Notes: a model not told the origin generated them from the letters alone. DNA of 41,091 nucleotides from Turneriella parva (GCA_020719945.1 DYPL01000012.1:1-41091); one strand, 5' to 3'. Counted from the first letter of the stretch, positions 15,718-24,358 are shown. A program made the numbers and translations.

Positions 15718-17594
15718 AGCCTGCCGTCGCGAGCAGCAAGGTATACGATTGCTTTTTGCGCGAGAGCCTGATCAGCTGTAAATACCAACCCTGAATCTGG
15801 TTTTTTGCTGCCTAACTGGTCCGGTGGGCCTATCTCGAGTTTCAATTTTCCGGATTTACTGTTTAATAAGTAAGATCCGGAGACCAAAAAATTGGCATAA
15901 CTTGTATTGAATACAGATGGCATAAGAAGCAGCCGGGATTGTTCAATATTTCCGCTCATTTGCAGTTTATGTACCGTTACATTTCTTTTTTCCGCAAAGG
16001 GTTGCAGTCGTGGAAAATTATTCGGGAAGAATTTTTTCGTAAGCGATGACACCGCATTCTGGGAAATAATTCCTCCCTCATTTTCAACAGAGAAATAAGA
16101 GTTTTTGCAGACTGGTTCCCGCACAAAATTGCAGTAAAAGCGGGAATCAATTTGAGCGATACCAGAAACTCCCGGATACAGATCTCCCAAGAACAGAGTG
16201 CCGTGGGGAGCTAACTGAAAATTACCATTCAAAAACCATGTTTTAGTATTTCCAAAACGGACAAAACTGTTTTCAGAAAAAAGGCGAAGATTGTTAAACG
16301 CAGCATAGGTGTCGGTTCCCTCTATTTCTCCGCGCACGATCAGATTTTTGTTCTCTGGAAGGCTGTCGTGAATTTTTTGCGGTTTAAAAGAAAATCCAGT
16401 TTTGTACCAGGTTTTGGCGTGCCAGGGATCCAGGGTCATAACAGCAGGAGAAAGCGTTCCCGTAGAAGTCTGTACAATTTTGTGAACAAATGGATCGTAT
16501 GCATTTCCAATGATGCTTTGCAGTTCAAGAAACGGAACAGCATCTTTAAGGAACATTTCCAGTTTATATTGTTCATAGATCCATCGAAACCCAGCCGCGT
16601 ACTTTCGACCCTTGATGGAAATGTGCGCCTTGTCGAGTTCAATGCGCCCTATATCGGCAAAACCGGATGCGATGAGTTTCAGCTTATGCGATTTGTAAAA
16701 ATTTGCGAGCCGTGCGTGCGGTTCTCCCAGTGTAAACGATTCAAAATTCAGATTATGGGTATGGAATATTTTCTTCAGCGGAATGGAAAAAGTTGCGTAG
16801 TGGTGCGTGGTGGCCTTTCCCTGAACCAGATCTGGCATGCCGTGAAGCTGTCTGGGGAGTTTTCCCAAATCGAACTTTCCATCGGCATGCAAATCTGCCC
16901 TTTCTATGACAGAAAATTTTCCAGGTGCGGCGCGCAGTTTTTCGTCTGGGCGCAGCCATAGTTTTACATTAGCGCTCACATCCATCCATTCTCCCATATA
17001 TACAGAGCCACGAAATGTAAGAGCGTTGTTTCTGTTTCTTCCGGTAAAATCGCGAACGATCAAAAGCTCATTTTTGGGATCAATTTCTTCTACGATGAGG
17101 CGAAATGCGGCAATCTCGGCTGTATCTGGCAGAGAGAGTTTTTCTGTAATGACTGTAATAAAAAGCCTAATATCGGACATTAATTTATTTAGATCGAACT
17201 TATAGCTGGGAAGATTTTCCGGACGTTCTGCTAATGGAATATAATGAACCTGCAGAAGCGAGTCTTCTAACCCTATGTGGGCTATTTTTTTTTCGCGACT
17301 GAAAATAAGAGCCCATAGATCCGGGCGCAGACGAAAATGGGTTATAGTGAGAGTGAGTCCCGGTTCTATTTTCATTTCAAAAGAACGCGAATAAATGTGT
17401 GGGTAGGGTAGAAGGCGGGTTTCAAACGGATCGTGCTTTATGACAATGTTGTTCTTAGCCAGTGTCTGGAGAATATTCTCTGGGATTTTAATCTGGTATT
17501 TTTTGGTTAAAAATATTAGCGCTCCAACGAGTAAAGTGACGGCCAGAATAAAGCCGACTGTCAGTTCAATTAGATGGAGCAGTCTCTTGTTCAT
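15651..17594 (-). CDS. AsmA-like envelope protein
   Basis: This 647-residue protein has one N-terminal transmembrane helix (about 12-32) and a long periplasmic beta-rich body. The first 130 residues carry the AsmA/TamB-type opening: helix, short FETRLLPYPHIYSRSFEMKI segment, then LTITHFRLRPDLWALIF, like the LxVxxxxLxxxLxPLLxG pattern. The C-terminal part contains LLMPSVFNTSYANFLVSGSYLLN, like the AsmA C-terminal strand pairs. AsmA-type proteins act between inner and outer membrane in lipid transport or outer-membrane assembly. It begins 43 bases after the pcrA stop on the same strand, so the two probably form an operon. Confidence 0.65.
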   Translation of the reverse strand: MNKRLLHLIELTVGFILAVTLLVGALIFLTKKYQIKIPENILQTLAKNNIVIKHDPFETRLLPYPHIYSRSFEMKIEPGLTLTITHFRLRPDLWALIFSREKKIAHIGLEDSLLQVHYIPLAERPENLPSYKFDLNKLMSDIRLFITVITEKLSLPDTAEIAAFRLIVEEIDPKNELLIVRDFTGRNRNNALTFRGSVYMGEWMDVSANVKLWLRPDEKLRAAPGKFSVIERADLHADGKFDLGKLPRQLHGMPDLVQGKATTHHYATFSIPLKKIFHTHNLNFESFTLGEPHARLANFYKSHKLKLIASGFADIGRIELDKAHISIKGRKYAAGFRWIYEQYKLEMFLKDAVPFLELQSIIGNAYDPFVHKIVQTSTGTLSPAVMTLDPWHAKTWYKTGFSFKPQKIHDSLPENKNLIVRGEIEGTDTYAAFNNLRLFSENSFVRFGNTKTWFLNGNFQLAPHGTLFLGDLYPGVSGIAQIDSRFYCNFVREPVCKNSYFSVENEGGIISQNAVSSLTKKFFPNNFPRLQPFAEKRNVTVHKLQMSGNIEQSRLLLMPSVFNTSYANFLVSGSYLLNSKSGKLKLEIGPPDQLGSKKPDSGLVFTADQALAQKAIVYLAARDGRLYLDTLSLGGVKPSKSSESRDK

Positions 17595-17637
17595 GTAGTT
17601 TCAAGATTGTTTTGGTGAAGTCCGTGTCAAAGGATTT

Positions 17638-19674
17638 TCAAAAGGAGTCGATCAGACTCAAAAGGTCCTCGACTGAATTGGTCGATTCTGTTGGTTCCCA
17701 GTTCATGAGATCACCCGGGAGCTCCGAGAGAAACCGGGATGCAACGGCTTCTGTTTCCACGCCATACGATCTTCTCATGCGGGCATAGGAAAAGAAGAGA
17801 TGTTCTTTCGCGCGAGTAATGCCCACATAAAACAGTCTGCGTTCTTCTTCGAGAGAATGGCCTTCGTCCGAAGTATCTTCGTCAATGGAGCGCCTGTGTG
17901 GCAGAATTCCGTCTTCCATGCCAGTCAGGAAAACAGCGCGAAATTCCAGCCCCTTGGCAAGGTGCAAAGTCATGAGCTGCACTTTTTCTGTGATGGTTTC
18001 GTCTTCCCTGTCTGCCGTTACCAGGGAGAGATAGTGCAGGTATTCAAACAATCCCTGTTTACCCTCTGCTCCAGGCAGTGCTTTTTTTTGGTTTTCAAAA
18101 TAATACATGGAATTGACGAGTTCCTTGATATTATACATTTTCCCCTGGATTTTATTTTCTTCTACGCCCTGTTTCATAAATTCGGTTTCAAGGGACATGT
18201 CTTCTAACATGGCAGTGAAGGCGCGGCTCAGATTTCCCGGGCGACGCAAGCCATGCTCATGCTTTTGTATAAAATCGCGGAACTCGAGAAGGCCAGAAAA
18301 TGCTGGAGCGGGGAGGGTGATTTCGAGAGCTTCGAGTTCCAGGATTATTTCCCACAATTTTCTTTTTTCTAAAAGGGCCATGGTGCGCAGTTTTTGCAGA
18401 CTGGAATCGCCCACATTTCGTCTTGGAAAATTGATGATGCGCAACAGGGATCGTTCGTCCGATGGATTGGCAATAAAGCGCAGATAGGCAATGAGATCCT
18501 TGATTTCCTTGCGGTCAAAAAACTGGTAACCTCCGCTCAGATGATACGGTATATTGCGGCGCCGGAGTTCTTCTTCAAAAGGGCGGGACTGAAAATTGGT
18601 GCGGAATAGAATGGCAATTTCACTAAGAGGGATTTTATGAATTCCCTGGAGCAGGGCAATCTGGTCTGCAATGAGCTCGGCTTCGTTTTCGGATGTATCG
18701 GCTTCGAGAACCTGCGCATTTTCGCCGCGCCCCCTGGCCGACCAGAGTTTTTTTTCATGGCGGCTGGAATTGTTGGCAATGGTGGCGTTGGCCAAATCGA
18801 GAATCGTTTGCGTGGACCGATAGTTTTGTTCCAGGTAAATAATTTTTGCAGACGGAAAAGATTCTCTAAAATTGAGTATGATCCGGATATCGGCTCCGCG
18901 CCATCCATAAATGGACTGGTCGTCGTCGCCTACGGCACAAAGATTGTGGGGGGGGGGGATCAGCTGGTGCAGAAGATCAAATTGGAGTGGATTGGTGTCC
19001 TGAAATTCGTCCACGAGAAAATGCTGCCATCGGTTTCTGTACTTTTGCCGAATCTCGGGTTTCTGCTGCAGCAGATCTCGCGTCATTAAAATAAGATCGT
19101 CAAAATCGACAGAGTTTGTATTGCGCAGATAGTTCTGGTAGCGATCAAAATAATCGGCCCAGGGCGTTCCATATTTTTCTTCTAACAGGCCGCCAATTTT
19201 CCATTGGGGCAGACCAGAATTTTTCGCCTGAGAAATGTTCCATATAATCACTTTGTCCGGCAGCATTTCCGGATCAATGCCAAATTCTTTTTGTATGTCC
19301 GACGCAATTGCGTACTGGTCGTCTTGTCCCTGTATGGTAAAATTTTCGGAGAGCGGAAGTTCCTCAATATTTTCGCGAAGTATGCGCAGTCCCAGAGAAT
19401 GGAATGTGCCGACAAAAATCCCCTGCAGTTTTTTGCCTGTCATGGAACGCAGGCGGCCTTTCATTTCTTCTGCTGATTTATTGGTAAACGTGACGGCGCA
19501 AATGGATCGTGGCGAAACCCCTTCGGCATCAATGAGATTTCGGATGCGGTTGGTAATTACGCGTGTTTTTCCACTGCCCGCTCCTGCGAGAATCAGCAGA
19601 GGTCCTTCTTGGTGGTAAACCGCTTCATTTTGCTCGGGGTTGAGCTGCATACCACCGTTTCCGGAATACGACAT
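17638..19674 (-). CDS. pcrA: UvrD/PcrA/Rep-type DNA helicase
   Basis: This is a 678-residue superfamily 1A 3'-5' helicase used in repair and in removing replication blocks. Motifs: Q-motif LNPEQNEAV; I AGAGSGKT (30-37); Ia TFTNKSAEEM; II VDEFQDTN (221-228); III GDDDQSIYGWRG (249-260); IV YRST; V VQLMTLHLAKGLEF; VI EEERRLFYVGITRAKEHL. The length is slightly short for PcrA (about 720). The start may be ATG 19674 or the in-frame ATG at 19650. An 11-base C homopolymer (G on the plus strand) encodes IPPP directly before motif III; any one-base slip would truncate the protein near residue 240. Confidence 0.93.
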   Translation of the reverse strand: MSYSGNGGMQLNPEQNEAVYHQEGPLLILAGAGSGKTRVITNRIRNLIDAEGVSPRSICAVTFTNKSAEEMKGRLRSMTGKKLQGIFVGTFHSLGLRILRENIEELPLSENFTIQGQDDQYAIASDIQKEFGIDPEMLPDKVIIWNISQAKNSGLPQWKIGGLLEEKYGTPWADYFDRYQNYLRNTNSVDFDDLILMTRDLLQQKPEIRQKYRNRWQHFLVDEFQDTNPLQFDLLHQLIPPPHNLCAVGDDDQSIYGWRGADIRIILNFRESFPSAKIIYLEQNYRSTQTILDLANATIANNSSRHEKKLWSARGRGENAQVLEADTSENEAELIADQIALLQGIHKIPLSEIAILFRTNFQSRPFEEELRRRNIPYHLSGGYQFFDRKEIKDLIAYLRFIANPSDERSLLRIINFPRRNVGDSSLQKLRTMALLEKRKLWEIILELEALEITLPAPAFSGLLEFRDFIQKHEHGLRRPGNLSRAFTAMLEDMSLETEFMKQGVEENKIQGKMYNIKELVNSMYYFENQKKALPGAEGKQGLFEYLHYLSLVTADREDETITEKVQLMTLHLAKGLEFRAVFLTGMEDGILPHRRSIDEDTSDEGHSLEEERRLFYVGITRAKEHLFFSYARMRRSYGVETEAVASRFLSELPGDLMNWEPTESTNSVEDLLSLIDSF
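18948..18958. repeat. G11 homopolymer inside the pcrA-like helicase gene
   Basis: Eleven consecutive G residues on the plus strand (C on the coding strand) encode the end of Ile and Pro-Pro-Pro at helicase residues 239-242. The present length keeps the frame open. It is the longest G/C mononucleotide run that I see in the window. Confidence 0.95.
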
Positions 19675-19754
19675 AATCTGTCAGCAAGTTTGAGTGATAG
19701 GGGTGCCCTGCTCCGGATATTTTTTCCACAACCACGGAACGAGATAAAAATAAA

Positions 19755-19784
19755 TTGACTTACGACAAGAAAAGATGATAACGA
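19755..19784 (+). promoter_or_regulatory. Possible promoter of the decayed toxin-antitoxin module
   Basis: TTGACT (19755-19760), an 18-base spacer and TAACGA (19779-19784) lie just before the toxin remnant. The -10 is weak. Confidence 0.3.
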
Positions 19785-19791
19785 ATGAGTG

Positions 19792-19942
19792 GTGATTCAG
19801 TTTTATTTCGATCCGGAATTGAACGATATACATATACACGAGCATGGCGTTTCTGAGAAAGAAGTTATTGAATTCAAAACGCTATCTTCGGCTTGCCTAC
19901 ATACGACCAGCAAAAAATGAAATATTTATTATCACTTATTAG
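19792..19942 (+). pseudogene. Broken toxin gene of a BrnT/DUF4258-like type
   Basis: From GTG 19792 the frame reads VIQFYFDPELNDIHIHEHGV then SEKEVIEF, the N-terminal half of small RelE-fold-like toxins (FDPE, HGVS-EEV). The continuation in that frame is nonsense to TGA 19918. Another frame from about 19878 reads SKRYLRLAYIRPAKNEIFII then TY and stops at 19942, which is the family's C-terminal GRYLRVIYxPxxxxxFIITAY. About 20 residues between the halves are missing together with the frame. The toxin is therefore inactive. It lies directly before the small antitoxin-like gene. Confidence 0.6.
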
Positions 19943-19951
19943 AGGACGAAT

Positions 19952-20134
19952 ATGAAAATTATTGAAAAAATGGAAATTCAATATGTTATTCCCGAAGGCG
20001 AAGAGGAAGCAGCTCAATTAAGGGATCTGGTCTCTGAATTTGAGAACGCTCCTCCCGTGACCAGTTTAGCAGGATTTACCCGCATTCATAAGGATGAGCG
20101 GATGGAAAATGGAGTCTGGCAAAGCCTGCCCTGA
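19952..20134 (+). CDS. Antitoxin-like small protein downstream of the broken toxin
   Basis: This is a 60-residue acidic protein with a good ribosome-binding site (AGAGGACGAAT) ten bases after the toxin remnant's stop; it begins MKIIEKMEIQYVIPEGEEEA. The order toxin-then-antitoxin, size and acidity suggest the cognate antitoxin of the adjacent decayed toxin. The last residues (VWQSLP) and stop codon fall inside a REP-like sequence, so the native C-terminus may have been replaced. I recognise no domain. It may be an orphan antitoxin or no longer functional. Confidence 0.45.
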   Translation: MKIIEKMEIQYVIPEGEEEAAQLRDLVSEFENAPPVTSLAGFTRIHKDERMENGVWQSLP

Positions 20135-20148
20135 GCCCGTCAAAGGGG
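20124..20148. repeat. REP-like dispersed sequence
   Basis: GCCTGCCCTGAGCCCGTCAA followed by AGGGG closely resembles the interspersed repeat CCCTGAGCTTGTCGAAGGG found in many bacterial genomes. Only one copy occurs in this window, so repetitiveness cannot be shown here. Confidence 0.35.
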
Positions 20149-20310
20149 CGGCGCTTTCTCGCATGCAAGTTTTGTCGATAGAGGGGGAGTCGTTCTATTG
20201 GACTTTATTTCTATATTTCCGGTTTGTTTTGTTGGGTGTGCGTATTGCAGGCATTCAACCATTAAGAATACGAAGTCAGGTTTGAACGAAAAAGAACCGA
20301 TAATGAGATC

Positions 20311-21918
20311 ATGAAAAAATTTCTTCTCCTTTTTCTCATTGTGTCTTCCATGCTGCATAGCCAGACAGGGGTTAACCAGCCAGAACTGGAAAAAAGTAAA
20401 CCGGTTGAGTTCATCAATAATACGAAAACGACAGGAAAAGGAGAGGCCGTTTCTGCTATTCAATCGATCGGCAAAAGTCTGGCCGGAGCAAAAGGCGATC
20501 GGTACACGCTGAGCGGCAAATATACCATTCTGCACCGAGTAGATCCATCTTCCCCGCTGCTGTCCGCAGACGTTTTTATTCTGGAAAAAAATGCACGCGT
20601 GGACCACATTAAGAATGTGCGCAGAATCCTTTCTGGCTATCTCGTGAACCGCTACAAGTACAGCCAGAGCGATGCGAATGCAATAGCCGTTTTTATTACG
20701 TACTACAATGCCGTGTATCGTGGCGATATGAATACTATTAAGGAGAGATACTCTCCCGTAGTGGTTTCTGTCCTCGATGCAAAGAAAGCAGGCATTGCTC
20801 TCAACTACCGCGAATGGCCGGGAGCTACGCAAATGCTCATCCCCCTTGGGGATACAAGGAAACCGGATGCCATAGAAATTTCGGATGAAAAAGTAATCGA
20901 TGAGTTGCGCAAGGAAGATAAAAAGGGAATAGAAGAGCGGGAAAAAATTGTAGAGCTGCGCGAAAAAGAAACCGAGCGCGAAAAAGAAAAAATTAAAAAA
21001 GACAAAGAAGAAATTAAAAAAACAGAAACGCGGATAGAAGAAGAGAAAGAAAAAATAGAAAATAAAAAAGAAGAGATTGAAGAGAAAGAAAAAGAAATTG
21101 AAAAGACAGAAGATCCCGTTAAGCAGAAAGAAGAAGAGGAAAAGCTTGCAGAGGAAAAAGAAGAGCTCGTTAAAGAAGAAGAAAAGCTGAAAGAGGAAGA
21201 AGCTAAAGTAGAAGAAAAGAAAGAAGAAATAGAATCGCGCGAAAAAGAAGTTACGGAAGAAGAAAAAAAGACTGAGGAAATAAAAGACGATATAGAAGAT
21301 GACAAAAGCTCGCTCAAAGATCCAGAAGAGCAGCGCGAGGAGCTTCGCGAAAAAGAAAAAGAGCTCGAACAGAAAGCAGATGAGCTGAAGCAGGATAATC
21401 TGTACGAAGGCAAAATTTATTATCTGCGCAAGGTAACCTATACCACCGGCGGCCACTACAATAACGAAATGTACATCATCGATCCGGTTTCCCGCAAGGT
21501 GGTATTGAAATCACCGTATCGCTCAATTTCCGGTACAAAGTACAATGTCTTTGGTGGTGGCGTCGTCGTGATTGGCCATTCCGACAAGGCAGGCTTTGAG
21601 CAAAAGGAACATTATCTGGTTCGCCTTGCTTTAAATACCCTTAAAGTAGATAAAACGGGCGCGAACAATATATTCTGGCGAAGCTTTATAGAAATCCATA
21701 ACGATCACATTTTTGCTATTACGGAAAAAGAAGGGAAATATTATGTCGGTCGCTTTAACGCAGATCTGCAAATGGTGGCGGTTTCTTCTGTGGCCATAGA
21801 TCCCGATACATTTGTAACGTTCTTTGAAAAAACTGTTTTTGTGAACTCCGCAGATGGTGGCATAGTCGTTCTGAACGAAGACGATCTTTCTCTCGCAGCG
21901 CCCATAGAGTTCCGCTGA
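20311..21918 (+). CDS. P83/100-family spirochaete protein
   Basis: This 535-residue exported protein has a signal peptide (MKKFLLLFLIVSSMLHS). Residues about 30-185 form a globular N-terminal domain (SGKYTILHRVDPSSPLLSADV, YLVNRYKYSQSDANAIAVFI). Residues about 195-370 are an almost pure Glu/Lys coiled coil. The C-terminal 165 residues are a beta-rich domain (KIYYLRKVTYTTGGHYNNEM, YIIDPVSRKVV, FFEKTVFVNSADGG). This three-part layout is that of Borrelia P83/100 and its relatives in other spirochaetes, found at the cell envelope; the molecular role is not settled. ACCGATAA, seven bases upstream of ATG, resembles a FliA -10, but no TAAA is at the right distance. The antisense strand of the coiled coil gives long Phe- and Ser-rich frames that are artefacts. 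Confidence 0.88.
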   Translation: MKKFLLLFLIVSSMLHSQTGVNQPELEKSKPVEFINNTKTTGKGEAVSAIQSIGKSLAGAKGDRYTLSGKYTILHRVDPSSPLLSADVFILEKNARVDHIKNVRRILSGYLVNRYKYSQSDANAIAVFITYYNAVYRGDMNTIKERYSPVVVSVLDAKKAGIALNYREWPGATQMLIPLGDTRKPDAIEISDEKVIDELRKEDKKGIEEREKIVELREKETEREKEKIKKDKEEIKKTETRIEEEKEKIENKKEEIEEKEKEIEKTEDPVKQKEEEEKLAEEKEELVKEEEKLKEEEAKVEEKKEEIESREKEVTEEEKKTEEIKDDIEDDKSSLKDPEEQREELREKEKELEQKADELKQDNLYEGKIYYLRKVTYTTGGHYNNEMYIIDPVSRKVVLKSPYRSISGTKYNVFGGGVVVIGHSDKAGFEQKEHYLVRLALNTLKVDKTGANNIFWRSFIEIHNDHIFAITEKEGKYYVGRFNADLQMVAVSSVAIDPDTFVTFFEKTVFVNSADGGIVVLNEDDLSLAAPIEFR

Positions 21919-21964
21919 TTGTATTGGCAAAAGGCAACGGTCTCCAATGTTAAAGGCGGAACAA

Positions 21965-23275
21965 ATGGTACTCAGCCAGAACAACAGATTCCGGGAAATC
22001 TGGGAGCTGTTGATTCTGGTCGTAACCGTTTACGCATCCATTGAAATCCCTTTGCGGCTTGCCTTTCCCGCTGCCAATGGCAGCCTTGGATATTTTTCGG
22101 ATATTCTTTTTACCATACTGTTTTCGATCGATATTGCGATCAATTTTTTCTTTACCTATAAAGAAAATGTCCGAGAGATTTTCAGTAGAAAAAAAATAGC
22201 ATTAAACTATCTTCGTGGCTGGTTCTGGTTTGATCTGCTTGCCGCCTTTCCGTTCTTTCTTTTATCTGGTCAATCCTGGGTGGATGTAGCGAAATTTATG
22301 CGTGCTCTGCGCCTGTTAAAAATGGGCCGGGTTCTCAAAGTTACCAAAATAGCAGAATTGTCTAAGCACTGGCAAACGCACCACATGGTGAATCCTTCTC
22401 TGCTGAGGATTGTATTCTTCCTTTTTATTATTTCACTCGTTACGCACTGGATTTCCTGCGGCTGGATTTTATTGCGGCCAAGGGAAGAAGGGCTCTCTGA
22501 TGCGGATGCGTATTCGCTGGCCTTGTACTGGGCCGTAACGACGTTAACGACGGTGGGCTACGGAGATATAACTCCCAAAACTCTCTGGGAGCGCTATTAC
22601 ACCATTGCCGTGATGATTGTGGGCGCGGGCAGTTTTGGTTACATTATTGGTAACGTTGCAAGCTTTCTGGCCAACATGGATATTGTTAAGGCCAACTACC
22701 GCAAAAAGTTAGAAGAGATCACAGCCTTTTTAAATTACCGTGCCATTCCTCTGCCTTTGCAAAAACAGGTGCAGGATTATTATGAATATCTCTGGGAAAG
22801 CCGTCTGGGCAATGACGAAAAGACGCTGCTTGAGGAAATACCAGAGCCGCTGCGAACCGATATTGCCATGCACATGCGCAAAGATTTGATCAAAAAAGTT
22901 CCGTTTTTTCAGAAAGGAGAAGAATCTCTTTTGAGAGATATTGTATTGTCGCTTTCTCCCCGCGTGTATCTGCCAAAAACGAATATTATTCGTAAGGGGG
23001 ATGCGGGTACATTTATGTTTATAATTTCGACCGGTACCGTAGATGTTGTATCCGAGGATGAAGAAACCGTTTACGCTACTCTCGGAGAGGGCAGTTTTGT
23101 AGGTGAAATGTCTCTCGTGCTCGACCAGCCACGCACGGCAACTGTTGTAACTCGTACCTATTGCGATGTGTATATTCTGGAAAAATCTGATCTCGATAAT
23201 GTCCTTTTGCGCTATCCTCGCTTTGCTTCTCATCTTCGCGAAATGGTGGCAGAACGGCTGCGAAACCATAGTTAG
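21965..23275 (+). CDS. Cyclic-nucleotide-gated K+ channel, SthK-like
   Basis: This 436-residue inner-membrane channel is unusually close in layout to SthK of Spirochaeta thermophila. S1-S4 carry an S4 with regularly spaced basic residues (FMRALRLLKMGRVLKVTK). The pore has THWISCGW and the K+ filter TTVGYGD (195-201). A long C-linker (about 240-315; TAFLNYRAIPLPLQ, YYEYLWESR) resembles eukaryotic CNG/HCN channels. The cNMP-binding domain has the phosphate cassette GEMSL and PRTAT (E381, R390, T391), so cAMP/cGMP contacts look intact. Start chosen at ATG 21965 because AAGGCGG precedes it at five bases; ATG 21947 in frame is possible. A hairpin follows the gene. It lies just before the flagellar operon. 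Confidence 0.9.
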   Translation: MVLSQNNRFREIWELLILVVTVYASIEIPLRLAFPAANGSLGYFSDILFTILFSIDIAINFFFTYKENVREIFSRKKIALNYLRGWFWFDLLAAFPFFLLSGQSWVDVAKFMRALRLLKMGRVLKVTKIAELSKHWQTHHMVNPSLLRIVFFLFIISLVTHWISCGWILLRPREEGLSDADAYSLALYWAVTTLTTVGYGDITPKTLWERYYTIAVMIVGAGSFGYIIGNVASFLANMDIVKANYRKKLEEITAFLNYRAIPLPLQKQVQDYYEYLWESRLGNDEKTLLEEIPEPLRTDIAMHMRKDLIKKVPFFQKGEESLLRDIVLSLSPRVYLPKTNIIRKGDAGTFMFIISTGTVDVVSEDEETVYATLGEGSFVGEMSLVLDQPRTATVVTRTYCDVYILEKSDLDNVLLRYPRFASHLREMVAERLRNHS

Positions 23276-23326
23276 CGGAAAATGGAAATTGCGATAGTAT
23301 GAGAACGAAACGCTTTCACTTTGCAT

Positions 23327-23352
23327 AACGGGCAAGGTAGCAGTTGCCCGTT
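23327..23352. terminator. Hairpin between the channel gene and the flagellar operon
   Basis: AACGGGCAA and TTGCCCGTT form a perfect 9-bp stem with an 8-base loop, 52 bases after the channel stop codon. Only a short T-run follows (TTT), so it may terminate weakly or with a factor. Confidence 0.55.
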
Positions 23353-23421
23353 TAACAAAAAAATAATTTCTACCGGCGGTTCTCTAAGCTTTCCTGATTT
23401 TCCTTCCTGCTTAAAACTCTA

Positions 23422-23448
23422 TAAAGCTTTTTTGAATTTTGTCGATAA
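23422..23448 (+). promoter_or_regulatory. Sigma-28 (FliA) promoter of the flagellar operon
   Basis: TAAA (23422-23425), exactly 15 bases, then GTCGATAA (23441-23448): one mismatch from the FliA consensus TAAA-N15-GCCGATAA. The transcription start should fall near 23455, two or three bases before the flgB ATG. Confidence 0.7.
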
Positions 23449-23457
23449 TGTGACAGA

Positions 23458-23892
23458 ATGTTATTCGAAAACGGAAGCTGGGGTAAAACGCAATATCTTC
23501 TCGAAAAGGGGCTCGATGTTTCGATGCTCCGCAGGAATGTGATTGCCGACAATATTGCCAATGCCGACACCCCCCATTTTAAGCGCAGCGAAGTGAGCTT
23601 TGAAGCTGAGCTGCGCCGCGCCCTCGATTCGCAGCGCCATGTGAAGGAAAACGCAGTTCCGGCTTTGATGACGCAAGAGCGCCATATTCCCTTTTTTCGC
23701 GCACGCGATTATCATGATGTAAAAGCGCGCACGCATGTAGATTACCTTTCCACGATGCGCAACGACGGCAACAATGTGGATCCGGAACACGAAGTAGGCG
23801 AGGCTCTCAAAAACCAGTTGAGCTACCAGGCCCTGGCTACGGCCCTCAATAATAATTACAAAATGCTGAACATAGTACTTAGAACGGTTTAA
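23458..23892 (+). CDS. flgB: Flagellar basal-body rod protein FlgB
   Basis: This 144-residue protein is a proximal rod subunit exported by the flagellar type III system. The N-terminal rod signature is clear: LRRNVIADNIANADTPHFKR; so is the C-terminal helix ending in LNNNYKMLNIVL. It heads the operon behind a sigma-28-type promoter and has no Shine-Dalgarno sequence. The ATG lies almost at the predicted transcription start, so it is probably translated from a leaderless or very short-leader mRNA. flgC follows after ten bases with a strong ribosome-binding site. Confidence 0.96.
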   Translation: MLFENGSWGKTQYLLEKGLDVSMLRRNVIADNIANADTPHFKRSEVSFEAELRRALDSQRHVKENAVPALMTQERHIPFFRARDYHDVKARTHVDYLSTMRNDGNNVDPEHEVGEALKNQLSYQALATALNNNYKMLNIVLRTV

Positions 23893-23902
23893 GGAGATAT
23901 AG

Positions 23903-24358
23903 ATGTTTCGCGCGATTAATACAGCAACGACCGGACTCACTGCCCAGCGCCTCAAGATGGACGTAATATCCAACAATATTGCCAATGCCACGACGACGCG
24001 CACTACTGAGGGAGACGGAGCCTACCACCGCAGGCGCGTGATTTTCCAGCCCGTGAATCTGCGCACGCGCTGGAATTCTCCGGTGTATCCTTTTGGACTT
24101 CGCACGGGCGAGGGCCAGGGCGTTCGCGTCGTAAAGGTAGAGCGAGACGATAAAAGTCCCATGCGGATGGTGTACGATCCATCGCACCCGGACGCCATTA
24201 AAATTGGCCCCCAAAAGGGCTATGTGGAGTATCCCAACGTCGATGTGGTGACCGAAATGGTCGACATGATTTCGGCGCAGCGCGCTTACGAAGCCAATTC
24301 CCAGATTATTAACGGCGTAAAGACAATGTTTCAGGCTGCGATGGGCATAGGACGATAA
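23903..24358 (+). CDS. flgC: Flagellar basal-body rod protein FlgC
   Basis: This 151-residue proximal rod protein has the N-terminal signature TAQRLKMDVISNNIANATTT and the C-terminal PNVDVVTEMVDMISAQRAYE plus a final coiled segment, both typical of FlgC. The middle contains the expected HPDAIK-GPQKGYVEYPN stretch. AAGGAGATATAG precedes the ATG. It is the second gene of the operon and assembles with FlgB and FliE onto the MS ring. Confidence 0.97.
   Translation: MFRAINTATTGLTAQRLKMDVISNNIANATTTRTTEGDGAYHRRRVIFQPVNLRTRWNSPVYPFGLRTGEGQGVRVVKVERDDKSPMRMVYDPSHPDAIKIGPQKGYVEYPNVDVVTEMVDMISAQRAYEANSQIINGVKTMFQAAMGIGR

Noticed and set aside
20277-20303. FliA-like -10 (ACCGATAA) seven bases before the P83/100 gene
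   Set aside because: The -35 position 15 bases upstream reads CAGG, not TAAA, so promoter identity is not supported.
20140-21456. Long minus-strand frames (438 residues Phe-rich, and a Ser-rich one at 20805-21413)
   Set aside because: They are antisense to the Glu/Lys coiled coil of the P83/100 gene; GAA/AAA-rich codons read backwards as TTC/TTT or TCT/TCC. Low-complexity composition, no motif.
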